Assembly: GCF_032062135.1 (NCBI RefSeq)
Contig: NC_092859.1
Span: 71,157,861 to 71,221,860 of the forward strand
DNA from: Pyxicephalus adspersus
Lineage: Eukaryota > Chordata > Amphibia > Anura > Pyxicephalidae
Reading direction: 5' to 3'
Length of the DNA stretch: 64,000 bases
This document shows, in pieces, positions 57,485 through 64,000 of this stretch (within the stretch, counting starts at the first letter, position 1; the number at the start of each line of letters is the position of its first letter). Both the position numbers and the translations under genes were made by a program. The notes below the pieces were generated by a model, which saw nothing but the letters and a program-made list of their open reading frames with translations, had not been told where the DNA came from and searched no databases.

Positions 57485-57725
57485 AAAAGAAATGACACTA
57501 GACAGTTGACCCTGGGAATATCTGATTGTCCTAGGAAATCATGGAACTTTTTTTCCTGTTGGAGTAAATTGAACCACACCTTATAAGGGTTTTTATGTCT
57601 TCCTATGGATCAACTGTGCATTTAGGTATCTGTTTGAAATATGCAAAATTTCTAGTATGTTGTTTGCCTAGTGGTAGAACTTGATGGACTTGTGTCTTTT
57701 TTCAGCCTTACTATGTACTGTGTGT
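57485..57725 (+). repeat. CR1-type LINE 3' UTR tail
   Basis: Matches the UTR part of the 17960-18400 copy: TTGACCCTGGGAATATCTGATTG, then TTTCCTGTTGGA, and the tail GTAGAACTTGATGGACTTGT. The coding part is missing. A small duplication (GTACTGTGTGTTGTGA twice) follows at 57715-57763. Confidence 0.75.
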
Positions 57726-57769
57726 TGTGACAAGTATGTAACAAGTACTGTGTGTTGTGAACAGATAGG

Positions 57770-58388
57770 GTGACAGGTGTTCCCAGGCTGTTCTCGGTGG
57801 CCGGCACCTTGCTTCCTGCTTACCCACCCTAACCGCAAAGTTTATTTTTAATAAACCTGTGTTTCAACATTAGACACTGGACTACAAGGGGCATTCATTC
57901 AATATGGGTGACTGTAGATAAGACTGTAGCGTCTAGAGCAGTTCTCCGGTGTCAGGGAGCAGTAACTGCACCACAATCTGAACACTTCTCCAAACTTAAC
58001 CTTAGGTTCATTTTACAAATCTTGAACACAATATCTTTGTATACATATATATATATATATGAACACGCGCTATGTTGCAGGTTAACATGTGTTTTATTTT
58101 GTGTCACACGGCAGTGCAGGATTTCGTACAACGTTTTGTTGCAAATTGTGGCACACCACCCCACACATATGGTTGACACAGTATAGTGTGCTAAGATGCA
58201 AGTCATTTCTGGTGTTTTGGGTTGTCTAAAAATGCATTGTAGCAAAGTGGTAAAACACATTTTCTATTGTGTGTCTGCAATGCAAAGATTTTCTTGGGCT
58301 TGTGATCCTCATTGAAAAGTCTGACCCAGGAAAACAGTACTTAGCAAACCTGAATATACAATATATTTATATATTTATACATTTCTGA
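57770..58388. other. No gene recognised
   Basis: Contains an (AT)n microsatellite at about 58040-58060. The overlapping ORFs on both strands (57908-58186 +, 57952-58260 -) lack motifs. Confidence 0.3.
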
Positions 58389-58389
58389 C

Positions 58390-58830
58390 TTGCTAAAAAA
58401 TACTCCCCCTGCCGCCCTCTCCGCTCCTCCAATGACTTACTAATGACTTCCTCACTCATAACCTCATCACACGCACGGATACAAGACTTCTCTAGAGCTG
58501 CTCCAACTCTCTGGAATGGTCTTCCTCATCCTATCGGCTTGCTCCTACTTTCTGCTCATTTAAAAGAGCGCTCAAAACCCATTTTTTCAAATTTGCCTAC
58601 CCCTCTTCTTCTGTCAATTGAAACCATCACTACTTCCCACCACTACATATCTCCCATCCTATTGTGTGTGAAATTCCCCCACCTACTGGACTGTAAGCTC
58701 TTTGGGGCAGGGTCCTCTCCTCCTGTATCACTGTCTGTATTAGTCTGTCATTTCAATCCCTATTTAATGTACAGCGCAGCGTAATATGTTGGCACTATAT
58801 AAATCCTGTTTATTAATAATAATTTATATA
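58390..58830 (+). mobile_element. L2/CR1-type LINE 3' end, copy B
   Basis: The frame at 58443-58625 reads ARIQDFSRAAPTLWNGLP, then SAHLKERSKPIFSNLPTPLL, the 'FSvAAP.lWNsLP...FK..LKThlF' signature near the end of non-LTR ORF2. The UTR CTGTAAGCTCTTTGGGGCAG and the tail GTAATATGTTGGCACTATAT then TTATTAATAATAAT follow. One frameshift is likely, and the copy is 5'-truncated. Confidence 0.85.
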
Positions 58831-61205
58831 AACTTTATACACCATACTCTGCTAATCAATTTATGGTAGTCACTATGCCAATTTCAGTGTGCTCTGGCAA
58901 TCAAATCTTAATTTCTGAATAATTTTCCATGACAAATGCGGGTCACGATCCTATTGTTTACAATATTTTCATCTTCAATTCATTCTCCAGTCCTTGAGAA
59001 TTTGATGCCGCATACTATGTTAAATTCTTCTATGTACACAGGATTACTACCAATGACTATAGTTCCCGATGTGTGCACTTCAAATAAACTTGTCATGGGC
59101 CAAACGTACACAAACTAACCATTCTTCTGAAGTGTATTGAAGTGTCTGGGAATACCTGTTTCATTTGTCAGATCATGTTCAATGTTCCTCAATAGGAATT
59201 CATACTGGTTAAGCTGGTAGGACTTTTGTGAGCTGTCAGAACCTTTAGAGGTGTTAACGCATCTTTGTGGGAATAAAGACAGAAATAGAACTTTCAACTT
59301 TCCTCCACCTGAAGTCAGCTTTTCATCCCGTATTTAAACAGTATTTACAATGTTCATTCCACTTCAATGGCTTATTTATGTCTGTTTTTTAATGATCATT
59401 ACACAAAACCAAGGAAAGAGGTATAAAAAGGGATGAAAATGTAATGAAAACAGCATTTTGCATTTTTTCTCCTCACACGTTTTTAAAAAAATATCTAATT
59501 TTTTCCAATATCTTTGCTGGACTGTGGTAGTTAGGCCTCTGAGTTTTGGGACTGTATTTCTGCTGTGGCATTACAACAGGCCTTTAAAAAGTTTTTGTGT
59601 GATGGAGAATGCAGTTAAGCAGAAACTATGAAGGAGCATTTTCTATGTTGCATTGTTTTGTCTGCCTGATCCCTGACTTTGATATTGTACATGCATGGAA
59701 ATTATGGCCTAGCTATTCCGGGTTCGCAAACCTGGAAGAGAATTGGGTAAAGATGTCATTACTGGCCAAAGACCAATGAGAGGTGAGTCTATTTAAAATT
59801 TGTGGACAGGCAGGTAAGTTTGTTTTATTGCAAAAGAGATGGACTTCACCTGCCCTATCTACATTAAAGAACTGCGTGCACCTAATTTCTTTCATTTTTT
59901 TAAGCTTAGTTTGGTTTTAATCTATTACAGCCTCATAGACCAACAGGGAAGAAAGTACTTGGGCCTTTGTGTATTTGTCCTAGCTTGAGACATTTTCATA
60001 AATGAGCACCTTTGTCTTTTTGCAAATTTCTGGGGCACTGAAAGAAATCTGCGAGTAGAAGCAAATAAAACTTGCAGTTCATTATAAACTAATGATTGGT
60101 TTACTATCTAGTTTTCCCTCTGTAATAACCATATTTTTTTTTTCAAAAGTCATCTATCTCTTATGAGTAAATAGGATTTACTGTTAAACATTTACTAACC
60201 TGGGACCTTCCCTGTGATAACAGCACAGAAACTGCAGTGGGAAAACTTTAATTTCTGCTTAAAGCCAAATCTTTCAGGAAGTGAAAGTCACAGATTCTTT
60301 CAGGAAGTAACAATCATATTTCAGTGGTTTAAAAAAACCCATGTTACAGCCAAAGACCTATGATTGTATTAGGATGTTTTTGTCTAGGAATTAGTAAAAA
60401 CCCAACTAAGAAGCCTCTGATAATGGCAATGAGTAAGCATCTATTTAGTTTTACTGCAAGTGTCACTGTCACAAGTTTAACTTCATACCTATGCGCGTTA
60501 AGGTAATGAATGGTCTAAAGGCTGTGTTAATAAGTATTGTAATGCATACCAGCGTGCAATGCAGTTCATTTATAATACCCCAATGCACAGATACACTTTG
60601 GGCAGACAGATTTGTATTGCATCTCACATACCATTTTTTTGCAGAACTGGTTTTCCTTGCATTGTGTTGAGTTGCCAGTCCTTTAAAAATGAATGAGCTT
60701 CCTTAACGCAATGCATGTTAACGTACAACACAACATGCAATAACACAAGGCACCACAATGGTGAAGTTTGAAGGAGGCCACTCAATATTGGGATTTTGCA
60801 GTCTCTTGATTTAGCTCAGGCAACCAGATCCTAATGGGTATAGATATCTTTAATTGTAATAGGATAAATCCTGAAAGATAAAATCGAACAAGCAATTCAT
60901 TTTCTTATCCTGAAAAGCAAGTTACAAAACATCTCAGCTTTATAATCTGCCCTATTTATAGGTTATACAAAGAAAAGGTATCTAGCACGCTTGGTATTTG
61001 GGCTGTATTTGGTCCATACTAAGAAAGGCTATCTGCAGAGGGGCTGCAATTAAAGTCATTGGGATTTCATGACCTGTACATTGCAAAGTATGGATGGGTA
61101 CTACACAACACAAACATTCCATCTCCTTCATCCCTGGACTGAAGCCCAGGTCAGCTAATCCTATCAGGTATTATAAGTGGTAAATTTGAAAGTGTAAACT
61201 TTGAA
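58831..61205. other. No gene recognised (2.4 kb)
   Basis: Intergenic. A repeat-like block with inverted words (GCGCGTTAAGGTAATG ... CCTTAACGCAATGCATGTTAACG) spans about 60492-60750 and may be a degenerate palindromic element. Confidence 0.3.
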
Positions 61206-61224
61206 AATATTAATATTATTACAG

Positions 61225-61485
61225 AGTATTGATATAGCACCTACATATTAAGCAGCGCTGTACAAAAGTCATCACCATGTCACTAGCTGTCCCTCAAAAG
61301 AGCTCAAAATCTAATGTCCCTACCATAGTCATATGTCATTAATACAGTCTAAAGCAAATTTTAGAGGGAAGCCAATTAACCTAAATGCATGTTTTTGGAA
61401 TGTGGGAGGAAACCAAGCAGTACCCCGAGGAAACCCACACAAATACAGGGAGAACCTGCAAACTCCATGCAGACAGTGTCCTAGT
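61225..61485. repeat. Dispersed repeat (TTTTTGGAATGTGGGAGGAA), copy 1
   Basis: Shares, in order, CACTAGCTGTCCCTCAAA, CTACCATAGTCATATGTC, GCATGTTTTTGGAATGTGGG, GGAGGAAACC, CCTGCAAACTCCATGCAGA with 63112-63335. This is a widespread vertebrate repeat type. I do not assign its class. Confidence 0.75.
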
Positions 61486-62830
61486 CAAATATTTCTTTAT
61501 GCATGGGTTATATTTAGCATGAACATACATTTTTCAAGTTTAACCACATCATGTGTTTATTATGGAGATTAAAACCAAACTGCAATAATGAAAATAGTAT
61601 ACTGTGTGCATTATGTGCTGGGTGCACTGTATATTATCAAGAGCTCAAATATAAAGGACTGAAGCTGAATGGTACTTAAAGGGGAACTAAACTAAAAAAA
61701 AAACTGTGAGTAGCCAAGTTGTTTATTGCAGAAGTAACAGGCAACCCCCCACTAGTTCTGATGCTGGATTTACCCTCAATATGTTAGAGAGTACACAGAA
61801 ATCATAAATGTTCTGCTTTGGTGCAATTTCCCCTTTATTCTGCTATCCTAAACACTGACCAGTACTTTCTTCATGTTAAATGCATTCATTCCCAGTACTT
61901 CCATAATTATGGATGATTACTATATTATTTTGAGCCTCTATATATTCATGTTCATATTTATGTTCTGTCTTAAACACGGTGTTTAGTATTGAAGATTTGT
62001 TGTTGATATAAATAGACATAAAGCTTCTGTGGAATGCATACCACAACATTCAGGTTAATGTTCGATAGCACCTCTCTGAAAAGAAATGGATTCCATTGAC
62101 CTTCACACAGCATTCTTCTTTGTTCTGCCCATTGCATTGTGCAAAGCCTCATCTGAACAATACTCTTTGTATGAACCTAACTTGATGACCTGATCATCTG
62201 ACTGAATGTTGCATATTTTGGCACAGGAAACACACCTGATTGTACCGGTAATTATCTATCATATTTCAATTTTATATATAACTTTGTATGTAATATAAAA
62301 AGGTGCTTAAATAAATCAGAATCATTCTGCTTGGAAAATGCCTCAAGCAATTCAACTTGCATACCTGTTAAAATATGCCTAAAGTTCTTACCTATCTGAA
62401 AAATTTGAAAATGGAAATGCCCGGGTTTTTACTGTGTGAAAATAGAGCTCTATGGTAGTCAATGCTATATTTCCTTTTAGAAAAAAAAGGAAATAAGATA
62501 TTTTTTAAAGTAGTTACAAAACAAAAACTTTGACATATATTTCACAGTCTTAGTTCTAATGTATCTCCCCCCAGGTATGGAATACTATATAGACAGTGTA
62601 ATAGATATTTAATATATAAAAGTTCTGCAACTCTAGTGTAGAGCCTGGTAGCTCTTTTCAATTATAGCATAGTGTTTGAACTCCTTAGTGAATTACCTAA
62701 AATGTTTATACAATAAATTATACCTAAGAATGGATGTGCAAATAACTATACTTTGTTGTGTAAATTTGGATGCCTAGTCCCCCCTACAACCTCATAAACC
62801 CTCACGTGTCATTTTTTTTCTCACTTTCCC
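61486..62830. other. No gene recognised
   Basis: AT-rich. A partial MITE end (TTAAAGGGGAACTAAACTAA) is at 61677-61697. Confidence 0.3.
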
Positions 62831-62839
62831 TACCTGCTT

Positions 62840-63106
62840 TCAAGTTAGTGATTCTGCTCCCAACATTAACAAGTAATAAGGTGCACCTCTTCTGCTGATG
62901 GTATGTGCAATCCAATCAGCTGGAAATGGCTCAAACTGCCCATCTTGCCTAGGTGCTCCTGGTGTTTTGGATGGTAGCCTGGCTGGAGATGAGTTGGGCA
63001 CCTGGATGGTCTTCTTTGCAGTGGTAAGGACTCTTTCACTCACAGTTTCCTCCTCTTGGCTCTTAGTTGACTCAGGTTGGGCTGCCAGGCATGGTGTGGC
63101 AAGCAA
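62840..63106 (-). other. Unidentified minus-strand ORF, protein-like
   Basis: 88 codons, hydrophilic and compositionally unlike the AT-driven ORFs around it (QPESTKSQEEETVSERVLTT, then NSSPARLPSKTPGAPRQDGQ, then FEPFPADWIAHTISRRGAP). I do not recognise the family. A donor-like CAG/GTAGGG lies about 15 nt beyond the stop. The upstream side is cut at about 63112 by a dispersed repeat. Candidate: exon of an unseen gene, part of a transposon-encoded protein, or a pseudogene fragment. Confidence 0.3.
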
Positions 63107-63111
63107 AGCAT

Positions 63112-63345
63112 TTTCATATCACTAGCTGTCCCTCAAAGGGGCTCACAATCCAATGTACCTACCATAGTCATATGTCTTTTAATACAGTCCAAGGTCAATT
63201 ACCCTAACTGCATGTTTTTGGAATGTGGGAGGAAATCGGAGTACCTGGAGGAAACCCATGCAAATGCGGGGAAAACCTGCAAACTCCATGCAGATAGTAC
63301 CATGGCTGAAATTTAAACCTGGGACCTAGTGCTGCAAAGGCTCAG
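63112..63345. repeat. Dispersed repeat (TTTTTGGAATGTGGGAGGAA), copy 2
   Basis: Same orientation and word order as 61225-61485, extended on the right by TTTAAACCTGGGACCTAGTG. Confidence 0.75.
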
Positions 63346-63363
63346 AGTTTTAACATCTAAGTC

Positions 63364-63930
63364 AGTGGTCACCAACTAGTGGCCACAAATTTTGGTGGTC
63401 CACAGAAAAATTTGGACATTATCTGCAATTTTAAAATTTTATTAATAATAAAACAAAAATATTATTCTAATAAATTCTTATATTCTGAATGACAATTTTC
63501 GCAATTATATTGCACTAAATTCACAAACTGTACTAGAGACGGAAAAGAAGGGAGGCGCAGCGTGACGTCAGTGTAGTCCTAAGTTGTATGAGGCAACCGT
63601 TGCTGAGCCGTATACTTCATTTTTGTTTCGACATTTACAACAGTCACCCTGCTCAATGAATACTGATTCTATATTGTTTTATTATATTTGTTTATTTCTC
63701 AGATGCTCTTTTAGGTAAGTATGACCTTAACTTTGTATTTTCTTTAAGTGTTATACTTAATGGCATCAAATAGTTTGACTTTGATAACTATCATTTCTTG
63801 TTTGGTTTTAGATTCGAATGAAATAAACCCATAGTGAGTGAGAAAAAGCAAACAAATATTTTGCATGAGAATAGTAACAATAATATTACTTAGCTTAATC
63901 ATGAGCTGATCAATAATTAATTGATCTACG
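63364..63930. other. hAT-like start, then unassigned AT-rich sequence
   Basis: CAGTGGTCACCAACTAGTGG (63364) looks like a hAT terminus, but no matching right end is found. The rest holds no recognised gene. Confidence 0.35.
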
Positions 63931-63931
63931 T

Positions 63932-63994
63932 TTAACCACCTTGCCGTTAAGCCCGACCTTCGTTCGGGCACAAAAAAATTGCAAGGATGGTTAA
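63932..63994. mobile_element. 63-bp TTAA-bounded palindrome (piggyBac-like end or mini-MITE)
   Basis: TTAACCACCTTGC and GCAAGGATGGTTAA are inverted ends with TTAA at both borders. Inside is a second stem (GCCCGA / TTCGGGC). It may be a complete tiny element or the left end of one running out of the window. Confidence 0.55.
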
Positions 63995-64000
63995 CCCCGA

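Noticed and set aside
1..64000. CRISPR arrays, operons, ribosome binding sites, tRNA or rRNA genes
   Set aside because: The window is vertebrate nuclear DNA. The repeats seen are transposons and satellites, and no cloverleaf or rRNA sequence was recognised by eye.

Overview
This is vertebrate nuclear DNA, most likely from a frog. One broken-up, intron-rich gene lies in a large amount of AT-rich non-coding sequence, with many decayed transposons of types common in amphibian genomes: Tc1/mariner, hAT, piggyBac-like TTAA elements, CR1/L2-type LINE tails, a Tx1/L1-type LINE and palindromic MITEs. The species call is an inference from the repeats, because the one real protein is too conserved to discriminate. 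Three runs of N (32602-33326, 39122-40004, 42618-43073) are assembly gaps.

Layout. At 460-547 there is a clear mir-145 hairpin on the + strand, with both mature arms intact. Its usual partner mir-143 is not visible and would lie upstream of the window. From 550 to 19900 I see no protein gene. That stretch holds a hAT-type element with an 8-bp duplication (2416-2892), a pogo/Tigger-like element with TA flanks (8146-8942), a degenerate tandem repeat (10.8-11.4 kb), a minisatellite, a decayed RING-H2 finger gene fragment (11.7-12.5 kb, partly duplicated at 12.8 kb), a TTAA-flanked element made of consecutive hairpins (12936-13587), two tail-to-tail Tc1 remnants, a CR1 LINE tail and a second hAT MITE with a perfect 8-bp duplication (19259-19576).

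From about 20.2 to 41.7 kb and beyond lies CSNK1A1 (casein kinase 1 alpha) on the + strand. It has a CpG-island promoter with CRE-like and YY1 motifs, ten coding exons (20779 to 41666) and a long 3' UTR. The joined exons give 1014 nt, which is 337 codons plus stop and the exact length of the vertebrate isoform without the L insert. All kinase motifs are intact. The two classic splice variants can be examined here. The C-terminal 12-residue 'S' segment is bounded by an alternative GC-type 5' splice site inside exon 9. The intron that should hold the 'L' insert exon contains a 725-bp gap and has a weak exon-5 acceptor.

From 46.3 to 64 kb there is no confident gene. This part holds LINE tails, a Tc1 transposase fragment just downstream of the kinase, a Tx1/L1-type ORF2 end split by a MITE, paired dispersed repeats, and two unidentified minus-strand ORFs (49859-50065, 62840-63106).

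The points of most interest are the mir-145/CSNK1A1 orientation (tandem here, convergent in human and mouse as I recall), the GC splice donor, the twin CTCF-like motifs just inside intron 1, and the RING-H2 fragment embedded in tandem repeats.
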